From an uncultured Corynebacterium sp. (lineage in GTDB: Bacteria > Actinomycetota > Actinomycetes > Mycobacteriales > Mycobacteriaceae), in assembly GCF_946222305.1 (NCBI RefSeq), contig NZ_CAMIHZ010000002.1, positions 1 to 64,000 of the forward strand: a DNA stretch of 64,000 bases, given 5' to 3'. Numbering within the stretch: position 1 is the stretch's first letter; the number at the start of each line of letters is the position of its first letter. Made by a program: the position numbers and the translations under genes. The notes under the pieces are model-generated. The model was not told where the DNA came from and did no database searches. It saw only the letters and a program-made list of their open reading frames with translations. Below are positions 24,278 through 33,184 of the stretch, piece after piece.

Positions 24278-24883
24278 ATGGCAACGATCGTTCATTTGGT
24301 TCGTCACGGCTTAGTCCACAACCCGGAGAAGATTCTCTACGGGCGCATTCCCGGATATCATCTTTCGGAACGAGGCCGAAACATGGCCCATGCCGTGGCG
24401 CAGGATTTCGCCGATCACGATGTCACCTACTTGGCTGCCTCTCCACTACAGCGTGCGCAGGAGACCGCAGCGCCGATCGCCAAGGTCACCAACCTATCCA
24501 TCGCTACCGACGACCGTCTACTCGAAGCCGGTAACCAGCTGGAAGGTCGGCACATCAAGGGCATTCGCAGTGAACTGTGGAACCCCAAACTGTGGCCATT
24601 GTTGAAGAACCCCACTACCCCCAGCTGGGGCGAACCCTATGTGGAGATCCGTGATCGCATGTGGGAAGCCGTGGATGCTGCCCGCGATAAGGCCCGTGGT
24701 CACGAAGCTGTGCTCGTCAGCCACCAGCTGCCGATCGTCATGATCCAACGCGATGCCATGGGGCTGCCCTTGGCCCATAACCCGGCGGCACGCCAGTGCG
24801 CGGTGGCATCCGTTACCTCACTCGTGTTCGACGGCGCACACTTGACGGATATCTACTACTCAGAGCCAGCTCAGGAGATTTAA
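24278..24883 (+). CDS. Histidine phosphatase family protein (Rv0525-like)
   Basis: This 201-residue phosphoglycerate-mutase superfamily protein has the catalytic HLVRHGLVHNPE near its N-terminus, YLAASPLQRAQETAAPI and the second His in VLVSHQLPIV. It lacks the long insertions of true GpmA, so it is a phosphatase of unknown substrate rather than a glycolytic mutase. It opens the cytochrome c maturation operon (Rv0525-Rv0529 order) and is 6 nt from the thioredoxin gene, so a link to thiol or heme delivery is possible but unproven. Confidence 0.88.
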   Translation: MATIVHLVRHGLVHNPEKILYGRIPGYHLSERGRNMAHAVAQDFADHDVTYLAASPLQRAQETAAPIAKVTNLSIATDDRLLEAGNQLEGRHIKGIRSELWNPKLWPLLKNPTTPSWGEPYVEIRDRMWEAVDAARDKARGHEAVLVSHQLPIVMIQRDAMGLPLAHNPAARQCAVASVTSLVFDGAHLTDIYYSEPAQEI

Positions 24884-24889
24884 GAAGCA

Positions 24890-25519
24890 ATGCAGCCCAG
24901 GTTGAAAAAGGTCGGCTTCAAGAAAATCGGCGCAGCTGTTGCTGCGATTGGACTCATGACCACCGTTGTTGCCTGTGGTGAAGACAGCACCGCGGGGCAA
25001 GATGCAGTTGCAGTGGGTGGAACCTTCCAGTTCGTCTCCCCAGGTGGGCAGACCAGCATTTCCTATCCGCAGAACGAGCGTAAGGAAGTTCGCAACTTTG
25101 AAGGTAAGGACCTGCTTACCGATAAGTCGATTAAGCTGAGCGATTTTGACGGCAAAGTCGTCGTGTTGAACTCCTGGGGCCAATGGTGTGGCCCGTGCCG
25201 ATCGGAATCGGATGATCTGCAACGCGTGCAAGAAAAGTTGGAAAAGGACGGCCGTGGTACCTTGCTGGGGATCAACGTCCGCGACTCAGCCCGGTCCAAG
25301 CCCCAAGATTTTGTGAGGGACAACGGCATCACCTACCCATCGCTTTATGATCCGCCGTTCAAAACCGCATTGGCATTGGGTGGGGTTCCCGCCAGCGTGA
25401 TCCCCACCACCATTGTCCTCGACAAGCAGCACCGACCAGCTCACATCTTCCTCAAGGAAATCACTGATGACGAGCTCTGGAAGGTAGTGCAGCCACTGTT
25501 GGAAGAATCCGATAAATGA
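24890..25519 (+). CDS. TlpA/ResA-type thioredoxin lipoprotein
   Basis: This 209-residue extracytoplasmic thiol-disulfide oxidoreductase begins with a basic segment, a hydrophobic stretch and a lipobox (TTVVAC, Cys about 26). The thioredoxin fold carries the active site WGQWCGPCRSES and the cis-Pro region GVPASVIPTTIVLD. Such proteins reduce apocytochrome c before heme attachment, taking electrons from CcdA, whose gene overlaps this stop by four bases (ATGA). Order and spacing match the System II pathway. Confidence 0.93.
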   Translation: MQPRLKKVGFKKIGAAVAAIGLMTTVVACGEDSTAGQDAVAVGGTFQFVSPGGQTSISYPQNERKEVRNFEGKDLLTDKSIKLSDFDGKVVVLNSWGQWCGPCRSESDDLQRVQEKLEKDGRGTLLGINVRDSARSKPQDFVRDNGITYPSLYDPPFKTALALGGVPASVIPTTIVLDKQHRPAHIFLKEITDDELWKVVQPLLEESDK

Positions 25520-26322
25520 CACATCTCGTTGCCCAATCCTCGATCGGGCAATCGTTTGCGGACACTGCTGCATCCGGCCCGATCGTTTTGGCGTTGCTAG
25601 CCGCCGTCCTTGCGGGCGTGGTCTCTTTCGCCTCTCCTTGCGTAATTCCGCTGGTCCCCGGCTACATCTCCTATCTCGCTGGTGTGGTTGGCGCCGAAAC
25701 GGAATTCACGGCGCAAGGCACGGTGGTTAAGGCGCGTCGCGCAAAAACTGCATCCGCTGCCGTGCTGTTCGTCGTGGGATTCACTGTGGTCTTCGTTTTG
25801 GCTTCCGCCAGCGTGTTCGGCGCCGTCACAGCCTTGCAGTTGAATCAGGATGTGCTGATGCGCGTGGGGGGTGTGGTCACCATCCTCATGGGCATCGTCT
25901 TTTTGGGATTCATCAAACCGCTGCAACGCGATACCCGGTTAGCGCCGAAACGCTGGACGACTATTGCTGGTGCCCCGCTCCTCGGTGGCGTGTTCGCACT
26001 CGGGTGGACCCCATGTCTGGGGCCGACCCTCGCTGCGATCATCTCCGTTTCAGCTGGTACCCAGGGGATGACTGCCGCTCGGGGTGTCGCGCTCATCGTC
26101 GCTTACTGCTTGGGGCTTGGGCTTCCCTTCATCCTCGTGGCCTTCGGATCGTCGAAGGCCCTCACTGGGGTGGGGTGGCTTCGCAAGCACTCCCGGCTCA
26201 TTCAAATGATTGGCGGGGCGCTGCTGATCATCGTGGGGTTGCTGCTGGTCACTGGCCAGTGGGCGGTTTTTGTGGAGTACATTCGACAGGCCTTTATCTC
26301 CGACGCCACGCTGCCCATCTAG
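25516..26322 (+). CDS. ccdA: CcdA-type thiol electron carrier
   Basis: This 268-residue polytopic protein of the DsbD/CcdA family passes cytoplasmic reducing power to the extracytoplasmic thioredoxin. Six membrane helices are visible. The two redox cysteines are in SFASPCVIPLVPGYISYL and LGWTPCLGPTLAAI, with the conserved Pro neighbours. ATG overlaps the previous stop, giving translational coupling. resB follows after 42 nt. Confidence 0.94.
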   Translation: MTHLVAQSSIGQSFADTAASGPIVLALLAAVLAGVVSFASPCVIPLVPGYISYLAGVVGAETEFTAQGTVVKARRAKTASAAVLFVVGFTVVFVLASASVFGAVTALQLNQDVLMRVGGVVTILMGIVFLGFIKPLQRDTRLAPKRWTTIAGAPLLGGVFALGWTPCLGPTLAAIISVSAGTQGMTAARGVALIVAYCLGLGLPFILVAFGSSKALTGVGWLRKHSRLIQMIGGALLIIVGLLLVTGQWAVFVEYIRQAFISDATLPI

Positions 26323-26364
26323 GTCACTGCGAGTGGGCGTCAAATAGAAAAGCGGTGACCGGTT

Positions 26365-28218
26365 GTGAAGAAGAAGTCAGCAGAGACAACGAAGATAGAA
26401 GCAATGAAGATATCCAACAACGATGAGCCACAGCCCGCCGACAACGCGGCTAAACCGTCGGGACACAAGTCGCAGGTGAGTGGTGCGGAGGCTGAGAACG
26501 CTTCGAAGGCGGCCAAGGCGAAGGACACGAAGACCGATGGGGCGAATAAGCAGCGCAGCACCGTCACTCGGCTCTTCGACTGGCCGAAGAAGGGTTGGCT
26601 ATGGCTGACCAAGATGAAGACGGCGTTGGTACTCCTGTTCCTGCTGGCTTTGGGTGCGATTCCAGGCGCCTTGTTGCCACAGCGGTCATTGAATGAATCC
26701 AAGGTTCTGGATTACATCAAGGCCAACGGCAAAACTGCCGAGGTTTTCGACAAGCTGGGGTTGTTTGATGTCTTCTCGTCGCCGTGGTTCACCGCCATCT
26801 ATGTACTGCTGTTCCTGTCGTTGATCGGCTGCATTTTGCCGCGCACGTGGGATCACTACAAGGCCCTGCGGACCCAACCACCGGCCGCCCCGAGGCACCT
26901 GACCCGCATGCCGCACTCGGTGTCCGGCGAAGTGGACGTGGATGAGGAGACTGCGAAGAAGCAGGTCCGGGCCATGTTCAAGGGTTGGAATGTTCGCGAG
27001 AATGGCCCGGAAGAAGATCGCGCGGGGCACTGGTCGATCTCCGCCGAAAAGGGCTACCTGCGCGAAGCAGCCAACTTGGTTTTCCACCTTTCGCTGGTGG
27101 GGATCCTCGCAGCCGTGGGCTTAGGCCGATTGGCGTACTATGAAGGCCAAGTGATCGTCGTGGCGGGCACGGAGCAATCCGAGTTTTGCAATTCGGCGGT
27201 CTCCAACTTTGATTCCTTCCGGCACGGTGCGCTGTTCGACGGCACGGGCTTGACCCCATTTTGTGTAAATGTGAAGAACTTCTCGGCGACCTACATGCCG
27301 ACTGGTCAGGCCGTGGAGTTCGCTTCCAATATTGACTGGGCACACCCCGAGCAGGCTTTCAAGCCGAAGGAGGAGTGGAACCAGGCCACCTTGAGCGTTA
27401 ACCACCCACTGCGTTTGGCGGGTAACCGCGTGTATTTGCAGGGTCACGGTTACGCCCCGACGTTCACTATTGAGTGGCCGAACGGGGAAAAGCGCACGGA
27501 GACCACGCAATTCCGTCCCGATGACCTGACGTTCTTCCTGTCCTCCGGAGCCATGCGCTGGGATCCACCGGCCGGTATGTACCCGAACCTGCAGGATCGT
27601 CGCGCACACCAGATCAGTATCCAGGGCCTATTCGCCCCATCCGCAGAGTTCACGGGGCCGAATAACAAGATCCTGACCTCCAACTACCCGGCCATGCGCG
27701 ATCCCGCCGTGGCGATCGATGTTTACCGCGGTGATACGGGCCTGGATAGTGGCCGCAGCCAGAACATCTTCTCGCTGGATCCAAACCAGATGCACAGTGG
27801 TGCACTGCAGATGCTCGACCGTGTGAACTTGAAGAAGGGTGAGACCGTCACGTTGGATGACGGAACCAAGATCACATTCGACGGAGCGAAGGAGTTCGTG
27901 AACCTGCAGGTTTCCCGTGATCCAACCGTGTACGCCGTCTTGGCTTTCGCGGTGTTGATGCTCGGCAGCTTGGCACTGTCGTTGATGATTAAGCGCCGCC
28001 GTTTCTGGGTGCGTCTGATCCCGAACGGCAACGGCAAGACGTCCATCGAGATCGCTGGATTGTCCCGTACCGACTCCGCTGGATGGGGTCGCGAGTTCAA
28101 CCGCAAGGCCGAGCAACTGCTGGGCTTGGACGAGGAAGACCTCGATGACACCCACGACGCAAGCAACTCCGATTGGGACCACCGTTACAACGATGGCCTC
28201 GATGACCATTTTGTTTAG
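26365..28218 (+). CDS. resB: ResB-family cytochrome c biogenesis protein (Ccs1)
   Basis: This 617-residue protein is half of the System II heme-handling and cytochrome c ligase complex with CcsB. A charged N-terminus of about 70 residues precedes helices at 84-104, 140-158 and 225-245. A large extracytoplasmic domain (about 260-520) follows, then a final helix (AVLAFAVLMLGSLALSLMI) and an acidic tail. NYPAMRDPAVAIDVY is typical of the family. GTG at 26365 is the first start; ATG at 26404 is an alternative within the disordered N-terminus. Confidence 0.92.
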   Translation: MKKKSAETTKIEAMKISNNDEPQPADNAAKPSGHKSQVSGAEAENASKAAKAKDTKTDGANKQRSTVTRLFDWPKKGWLWLTKMKTALVLLFLLALGAIPGALLPQRSLNESKVLDYIKANGKTAEVFDKLGLFDVFSSPWFTAIYVLLFLSLIGCILPRTWDHYKALRTQPPAAPRHLTRMPHSVSGEVDVDEETAKKQVRAMFKGWNVRENGPEEDRAGHWSISAEKGYLREAANLVFHLSLVGILAAVGLGRLAYYEGQVIVVAGTEQSEFCNSAVSNFDSFRHGALFDGTGLTPFCVNVKNFSATYMPTGQAVEFASNIDWAHPEQAFKPKEEWNQATLSVNHPLRLAGNRVYLQGHGYAPTFTIEWPNGEKRTETTQFRPDDLTFFLSSGAMRWDPPAGMYPNLQDRRAHQISIQGLFAPSAEFTGPNNKILTSNYPAMRDPAVAIDVYRGDTGLDSGRSQNIFSLDPNQMHSGALQMLDRVNLKKGETVTLDDGTKITFDGAKEFVNLQVSRDPTVYAVLAFAVLMLGSLALSLMIKRRRFWVRLIPNGNGKTSIEIAGLSRTDSAGWGREFNRKAEQLLGLDEEDLDDTHDASNSDWDHRYNDGLDDHFV

Positions 28219-28321
28219 ACCCAGCCAAAGGGCTAGTTTTAGACTCATTGCCCCGCACAGCGCCCGCCACAATTTTACCGCGGGTGAGGGGCTCATCATC
28301 GCGAAGGATTGAGTAGTAGAG

Positions 28322-29458
28322 ATGAATATCGATCAAGACTTGTCGCAGTTTTCCGACATGGCTTACCGCACCACTGTGGCGATTTACCTGCTGGCTCTGG
28401 CAGTCTCGCTGGTTTACTACGGAATGGTGCGCATCGCCAACGAATTGCGTTCTGCCCGCGCCGCCGAGTTGGCAAAGATGCGCAAGGATTCGAAGGCTGC
28501 TTCCACGGTCGGTGCCGGTGCCACCGTAGGTGCTTCCGGTGGTGGCGTGGCTACTCTGGAACGCGACGGCGATTCTCTTAATGACGCCGCCACGGGCGAT
28601 TCCGCCACAGAGACCACTGGGGTTCTGGATTCCCGCGAGGCCGCTTTGGATGCTCGCCTGCCGGAACGCCTGCGCGCGGACAATGTGATCTCCCGTGTCA
28701 AACGCGCGGACAAGTGGGGTGGCATCACCCAGGCGCTGGTGTGGCTGGGCATTGCCGTGCACTTCCTGCAGGTCGTATTGCGCGGTACTGCTACCCATCG
28801 TTTCCCATGGGGCAACCTATTCGAATACATCACGATGGTGACCTTGTTCGGCATGGTGATCACCGCCTTCGTTATCCGCCGGAAGTCTATGCGCGTGATG
28901 TGGCCATGGATTCTGGTCCCGGTTGTTGCGGTGATGTTCTATGCCGGTACCAAGCTCTATGCAGAAACCGCTCCGCTGGTTCCTTCCCTGCGCTCTTACT
29001 GGTTCGTCATTCACGTGTCCATCGTCTCCATCGGTGGTGGTATTGGCTTGGTTTCCGGTATTGCTTCCCTGATGTACCTGTTCCGCCGGGCGCAACCGAA
29101 GGGTCAGGAAAAGGGCATTTTGGGTGCTGTTATTTCTCCGCTGCCCGCAGCGGAAAAGCTGGACGCTCTGGCCTACCGCGCTTGTGTATGGACCCTCCCG
29201 ATCTTCGGATTGGGCATCATCTTCGGTGCTATTTGGGCCGATGCCGCGTGGGGTCGTTTCTGGGGTTGGGATCCAAAGGAGACCGTTTCCTTGGTGACTT
29301 GGATTCTTTACGCCGCGTACCTGCACGCCCGTGCAACCCCAGGATTCCGCAAGGCAGCTGCGTGGATTAACGTCACCGCTTTCGCCACGATGATCTTTAA
29401 CTTGTTCTTCATCAACATCGTGATTTCCGGTTTGCACTCCTACGCGGGTCTGAACTAA
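28322..29458 (+). CDS. ccsB: CcsB-type heme exporter / cytochrome c synthase (CcsA family)
   Basis: This 378-residue polytopic partner of ResB presents heme to apocytochrome c outside the membrane. The heme-binding WWD-type motif is FWGWDPKETVSLVTW, and flanking conserved histidines lie in LGIAVHFLQV, WFVIHVSIVSI and NIVISGLHSYAGLN. An N-terminal helix is followed by an Ala/Ser-rich loop (about 50-105) typical of actinobacterial CcsB. A strong bidirectional terminator follows, closing the operon. Confidence 0.95.
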   Translation: MNIDQDLSQFSDMAYRTTVAIYLLALAVSLVYYGMVRIANELRSARAAELAKMRKDSKAASTVGAGATVGASGGGVATLERDGDSLNDAATGDSATETTGVLDSREAALDARLPERLRADNVISRVKRADKWGGITQALVWLGIAVHFLQVVLRGTATHRFPWGNLFEYITMVTLFGMVITAFVIRRKSMRVMWPWILVPVVAVMFYAGTKLYAETAPLVPSLRSYWFVIHVSIVSIGGGIGLVSGIASLMYLFRRAQPKGQEKGILGAVISPLPAAEKLDALAYRACVWTLPIFGLGIIFGAIWADAAWGRFWGWDPKETVSLVTWILYAAYLHARATPGFRKAAAWINVTAFATMIFNLFFINIVISGLHSYAGLN

Positions 29459-29510
29459 AACCTCCCGCAGGCCTTCCACCGGGGAGGTCTCTTCGCGAAA
29501 AAGAGTCACG

Positions 29511-29541
29511 AAAAGAGCCCAGCCAATGGCTGGGCTCTTTT
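29511..29541. terminator. Bidirectional terminator after ccsB
   Basis: AAAAGAGCCCAGCC (29511-29524) pairs with GGCTGGGCTCTTTT (29528-29541) around a 3-nt loop. T-runs exist on both strands. Confidence 0.9.
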
Positions 29542-29686
29542 CAATTGATCGAGCATTATGTTTGCGCATCTCAGAAGGTGTTTTCGGTGAGGTTAGTGAT
29601 CATGAAGTTAGGAACGTCGCTGGTCACAGTGTGTACCAGATCGCGTCACTGCACTGGCGGGTGTGTGAAGGTAAAACTCGAATTGA

Positions 29687-29797
29687 AGGACGAGGGGTCG
29701 ACGTCGCATTAAGCGGAAGCTTGATTACGAGATGGAGTGGGACATCGAGGAGGGCGACAACTCGGTGGATACCGGAAAATCCTCGGGCATCAGCTAA
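29687..29797 (+). pseudogene. Gene remnant: C-terminal fragment
   Basis: A 36-codon frame without a start ends RKLDYEMEWDIEEGDNS followed by a short Thr/Gly/Ser tail and TAA. Codon choice and composition look like a real corynebacterial C-terminus, but a TGA at 29684-29686 closes it upstream and neighbouring frames do not continue it convincingly. It overlaps the last bases of the minus-strand membrane gene. The rest of 29542-29686 holds nothing I can support. Confidence 0.4.
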
Positions 29798-30276
29798 TCC
29801 TCAAGTTCGGCTTCCAGCCGGGTTTGATCTTTTCTACGGTCTTTACGCATTTTCGCGCTCATCAGAATGCCTCCCAGAACACCGCCAACGATCGCACCGA
29901 TGAAGCCGCCAACCGCAAAGTCTGCTTCGGAAAACCGGTACGCCATGCCACCAACCCACAGTCCGATCAAGACCACAAAGATGACAAGCTCCCGTCTGGT
30001 GAATTTCCATGGGCGAGGGCGCGGCGCCTTCGACTTCATCCATCGCGATGACTCCATATATGCCAACCACGGAGCGATGAGTGGAATCATCGACAGGATC
30101 GTTAGTTTGCCGGGTAAGAGCCATGCCAACACTGCACCGCAGGCGTAACTGAGGTACGCCGAAAACACGGTGTATAAGGAGTTAGCTTGGTGCATCACCC
30201 GAGCTTGATATTCGTCGTCGACGGTCTGTTCGGCACGTTTCAAAAGCTCGTCGTAGTGCCTTAGAAGGGAGCTCAT
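29794..30276 (-). CDS. Membrane protein paired with an XRE regulator
   Basis: This 160-residue protein begins with a helical cytoplasmic region (HYDELLKRAEQTVDDEYQAR). Four hydrophobic segments follow (about 38-58, 62-80, 104-122, 127-147), then a basic tail with RKDRRKDQTR. The ATG at 30276 has GAAAGGA about 8 nt upstream. It lies 31 nt behind the XRE gene on the same strand. XRE-plus-small-membrane-protein pairs are common in Gram-positive bacteria, but their physiological role is mostly unknown. No catalytic residues are visible. Confidence 0.8.
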   Translation of the reverse strand: MSSLLRHYDELLKRAEQTVDDEYQARVMHQANSLYTVFSAYLSYACGAVLAWLLPGKLTILSMIPLIAPWLAYMESSRWMKSKAPRPRPWKFTRRELVIFVVLIGLWVGGMAYRFSEADFAVGGFIGAIVGGVLGGILMSAKMRKDRRKDQTRLEAELED

Positions 30277-30307
30277 TGGGATTGGTCCTTTCACGAAAGA
30301 ATGGCGC

Positions 30308-30514
30308 TCAATCGGCTGTGTTCTCGCCGAAAACTTCCTCCACCGTTCTGCCTAGACGGTGGCAAATATCCAAAGCGAGATGCACAGATGGGGAGTAGTC
30401 TCCTCGTTCGATATTGGCGATAGTTTGTCGCGATACCCCGACGGCTTCCGCCAACTGCAATTGCGTGAGGCCCGCATCTCGCCGATTTGCGCGTAGCGAG
30501 TTGGGTTTGCGCAT
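30308..30514 (-). CDS. XRE-family transcriptional regulator
   Basis: This 68-residue, single-domain Cro/CI-type repressor has the helix-turn-helix GLTQLQLAEAVGVSRQTIAN followed by IERGDYSPSVHLALDICHRL. It lacks a sensor domain, as in the YozG-like group partnered with membrane proteins. Start ATG 30514 is leaderless, and the -10 lies inside an 11-bp palindrome, suggesting autorepression. The intergenic region is shared with divergent rmlB. Confidence 0.9.
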   Translation of the reverse strand: MRKPNSLRANRRDAGLTQLQLAEAVGVSRQTIANIERGDYSPSVHLALDICHRLGRTVEEVFGENTAD

Positions 30515-30572
30515 GAATTACAATGTAAAAAATACTTGACATTCGGGCAAGTTGGAATGCACCACTTATGCT
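30515..30572. promoter_or_regulatory. Divergent XRE/rmlB control region with two palindromes
   Basis: On the minus strand TTGCCC (30545-30550) and TACATT (30522-30527) are 17 bp apart, and the -10 ends 7 nt from the XRE ATG. The palindrome TTACAATGTAA (30518-30528) covers that -10, and CTTGacattcgggCAAG (30535-30551) covers the -35 side. On the plus strand TATGCT (30567-30572) ends 7 nt from the rmlB ATG. An XRE dimer bound here could affect both genes. Confidence 0.55.
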
Positions 30573-30579
30573 GGAAACT

Positions 30580-31755
30580 ATGAGTGACCTCCACGCTGCG
30601 CACACCCCGACGGATGACCACGGGTCAACATCCCCATCGCCCACCGGTTCATTTACTGATCTGCTGGTCACCGGTGGCGCAGGGTTCATCGGTGCGAACT
30701 TCGTCCACCGCACGCTGCACACGCGCCCCGACGTGCGCATTGTCATGGTCGATGCCATGACCTACGCTGCCAATCCGGCCAACCTCGTCACCACCGACGG
30801 GGTGCCACTCACCGGAGCATTTCCCGGCCGCTTTTCTTTTTTGCAGCTTGATATTGCCGACGCCCCCAAGCTCCACGCCCTCATTTCCGATTGGCTCAAC
30901 GGGTTGAGTGCCACCGATGCGCGTGCTGCCATCGTGCACTTCGCAGCCGAAAGTCATAACGACAATTCACTGCTGGACCCCGGCATCTTTGCCCGGACCA
31001 ATGTTGAAGGCACAGTAAATTTGTGCGAGGCAGCTGTGCAACACGGTATCCATCTTCATCACATTTCTACTGATGAGGTTTTTGGTGACCTCGCTCTCGA
31101 CGATCCCGCGCGGTTTACCGTCGAAACGCCCTACGCGCCGAGCTCCCCATACTCCGCGTCAAAAGCCTCCGCAGATCACTTCGTTCGAGCATTCGTGCGT
31201 TCCCGCGGGCTCTCCGCAACAATCAGTAATTGCTCAAACAACTACGGCCCGCGCCAACACCCCGAGAAGTTCATCCCGCGGCAGATCACTGGCCTTATCG
31301 ATGGGGAAAAACCGCGGCTGTATGGCACCGGGGACAACGTCCGTGATTGGATCCACGTTGATGACCACAATGACGCGGTGTGGGCAATTCTCGATGCCAT
31401 CGCACCCCAAAATCACGCAAACCTCGGTTCTTGCCCTGCCGCGGTGGAGAACGGGCAAACATTCCTGATCGGTGCGAATGGGGAGCGTAGCAACCTCAAT
31501 GTGGTGCGAGATCTGCTGGAGGTGTTCGGCCACGAGTCCGATGACTTCGTCCACGTGACAGATCGCCCGGGCCATGATCGCCGCTATGCGATCGACCCCA
31601 GCAGTATCGAGGCCCTTGGTTGGAAGCCGCGATATACGGACTTTCGGGCGGGGCTCGAAGCTACGGTGAACTGGTACCGAGACAACGAACAATGGTGGCG
31701 GGAGGCGAGGTCGGCGTCGGAAAAGAAGTACCGCCAAACCGAAAAAGAGATTTAA
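30580..31755 (+). CDS. rmlB: dTDP-glucose 4,6-dehydratase
   Basis: This is the second step of dTDP-L-rhamnose synthesis, needed for the rhamnose linker between peptidoglycan and arabinogalactan. It is an extended short-chain dehydrogenase: NAD loop VTGGAGFIGANFVHR, HFAAESHNDNS, the ISTDEVFGDL catalytic loop and YSASKASADH with Tyr/Lys, then NCSNNYGPRQHPEKFIPR. The N-terminus has about 27 extra residues. ATG 30580 is chosen because a -10 lies 7 nt upstream; ATG 30568 is also possible. It is separated from rmlC-rmlA by the MFS and iron-uptake genes. Confidence 0.93.
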   Translation: MSDLHAAHTPTDDHGSTSPSPTGSFTDLLVTGGAGFIGANFVHRTLHTRPDVRIVMVDAMTYAANPANLVTTDGVPLTGAFPGRFSFLQLDIADAPKLHALISDWLNGLSATDARAAIVHFAAESHNDNSLLDPGIFARTNVEGTVNLCEAAVQHGIHLHHISTDEVFGDLALDDPARFTVETPYAPSSPYSASKASADHFVRAFVRSRGLSATISNCSNNYGPRQHPEKFIPRQITGLIDGEKPRLYGTGDNVRDWIHVDDHNDAVWAILDAIAPQNHANLGSCPAAVENGQTFLIGANGERSNLNVVRDLLEVFGHESDDFVHVTDRPGHDRRYAIDPSSIEALGWKPRYTDFRAGLEATVNWYRDNEQWWREARSASEKKYRQTEKEI

Positions 31756-31791
31756 CGGTGAGGCGGCGAAGGGGAACCGAGGGCAGCGAAG

Positions 31792-33099
31792 CTACAGCTC
31801 GCGGGTGTGCAAGTCTTTAGGGGCACTGAGTGTTGCGGCGGTGGAGATGGCCAGCAACACCATGAGATAGATGCCGATGGTCCAGGTATGGCCGGACTTA
31901 TCGAGGAGCAGCTGCGCGATCATCGGGGCGAAGGCGCCACCCAGGATCGAACCGAGAGCGTAGCTCACCGATACGCCGGAAAAGCGGATGGAGCGGGGGA
32001 AGAACTCCGCGTACATGGCGGATTGGGGGCCGTAACTCAAAGCCAAGCCCGGGATTAGTAGCAGCAAACCGATGCCGAACCCAAGGATATTGCCGGTATC
32101 GACGAGCAGCCAGACCGGCACGATGAGAATAAAGAGTGAAATATAACCCAGTGTGAACGCTTGGCGCCTCCCGATGCGATCAGAGAGGGAACCCGCCCAC
32201 AACGTCAATGCGGCCCAAGTGATTGACGCGATGATCACAGCGATGAACACCTGTTGCTGGGGGAGTTTCAAAGCCTTGGTGGCATAGGAGCCCATGAAGG
32301 CGATGACCATGTAGCCAACCGCGTTATTAGCCGCGAAGATGAGGGCAGCTTTGAGCACCATGCCAGGATGCTCGCGCAGCATCACGCCCAGAGGGGCGCT
32401 GGACTGTTCCGCGCGGTGACGGATTTCCTCGAATACGGGGGATTCCGCAACGCGAGCGCGCACCACTGCGCCGACTGCGACGAGGATGACTGACAGCAGG
32501 AAGGGGATGCGCCACGCCCATTCGACGTAACCGTCCTTGCCTACGATGGCGGTGAGAATCAGCAGCACTGCAGTGGCCGCCGCCAGGCCCAACGGCACTC
32601 CTAGTTGGGGGTAGGCGCCGAATAGGCCGCGCTTATTCCGCGGGGCGTGTTCCACAGCCAGCAGAGCAGCACCTCCCCATTCACCACCAGCGGAGAATCC
32701 CTGCAGGATACGCAAAACGATCAGCAGAATCGGAGCGGTGATGCCAATAGATGCGTACCCCGGGAGCAAACCGATAGCTGCAGTGGCTGCGCCCATAAGG
32801 ATGAGGGTGGTCGCGAGAACCCTCTTGCGGCCGATTCTGTCTCCAAGGTGGCCGGCGACCATAGCTCCGAGGGGGCGGAACAGAAAGCTAATTCCCAACG
32901 AAGCCCACGAAATCACTTGGGCGAGTGTGGCGTTGTCTTCCCCCAGCGGCTTGAAGAATTGGGAGGCGAACACCAAACCTGCGGCTTGGGCGTAGATGAA
33001 GAAGTCGTACCACTCGATTGTCGTACCAACGAGCGTGGCGGCGAGAATCTTCTTTTCCTCTCGGGCACCGGACTTTGCGTGCGGGGGAGTTGCAGACAT
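31792..33099 (-). CDS. MFS transporter, metabolite:H+ symporter type
   Basis: This 435-residue protein has twelve predicted helices. TIEWYDFFIYAQAAGLVF is the family entry motif; GHLGDRIGRKRVL is the MFS loop 2-3 signature and RILQGFSAGGEWGGAALL is the helix-5 motif. Together they place it with the ShiA/ProP-like metabolite:proton symporters. The substrate (organic acid, betaine or shikimate-like) cannot be read from sequence. ATG 33099 is preferred over TTG 33111 because of a -10 hexamer 8 nt upstream. It shares the iron-box intergenic region with the siderophore operon, so it may be iron-controlled. Confidence 0.88.
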   Translation of the reverse strand: MSATPPHAKSGAREEKKILAATLVGTTIEWYDFFIYAQAAGLVFASQFFKPLGEDNATLAQVISWASLGISFLFRPLGAMVAGHLGDRIGRKRVLATTLILMGAATAAIGLLPGYASIGITAPILLIVLRILQGFSAGGEWGGAALLAVEHAPRNKRGLFGAYPQLGVPLGLAAATAVLLILTAIVGKDGYVEWAWRIPFLLSVILVAVGAVVRARVAESPVFEEIRHRAEQSSAPLGVMLREHPGMVLKAALIFAANNAVGYMVIAFMGSYATKALKLPQQQVFIAVIIASITWAALTLWAGSLSDRIGRRQAFTLGYISLFILIVPVWLLVDTGNILGFGIGLLLLIPGLALSYGPQSAMYAEFFPRSIRFSGVSVSYALGSILGGAFAPMIAQLLLDKSGHTWTIGIYLMVLLAISTAATLSAPKDLHTREL

Positions 33100-33107
33100 A
33101 ACAGCTG

Positions 33108-33113
33108 ACAATA
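33108..33113 (-). promoter_or_regulatory. -10 hexamer TATTGT, leaderless start of the MFS gene
   Basis: Read on the minus strand, TATTGT ends 8 nt before the ATG at 33099. Confidence 0.45.
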
Positions 33114-33184
33114 GCTGTTCGCATGGAACCAGTGAGCGGAAAACACCGATTTTGGCGTGGTCGTTGAGACCTGAAGGGGGTGGG

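Noticed and set aside
29526..29903. 125-codon plus-strand frame after ccsB
   Set aside because: It starts inside the ccsB terminator hairpin and runs into the opposite-strand membrane gene; another frame in the same stretch looks more like a true coding remnant.
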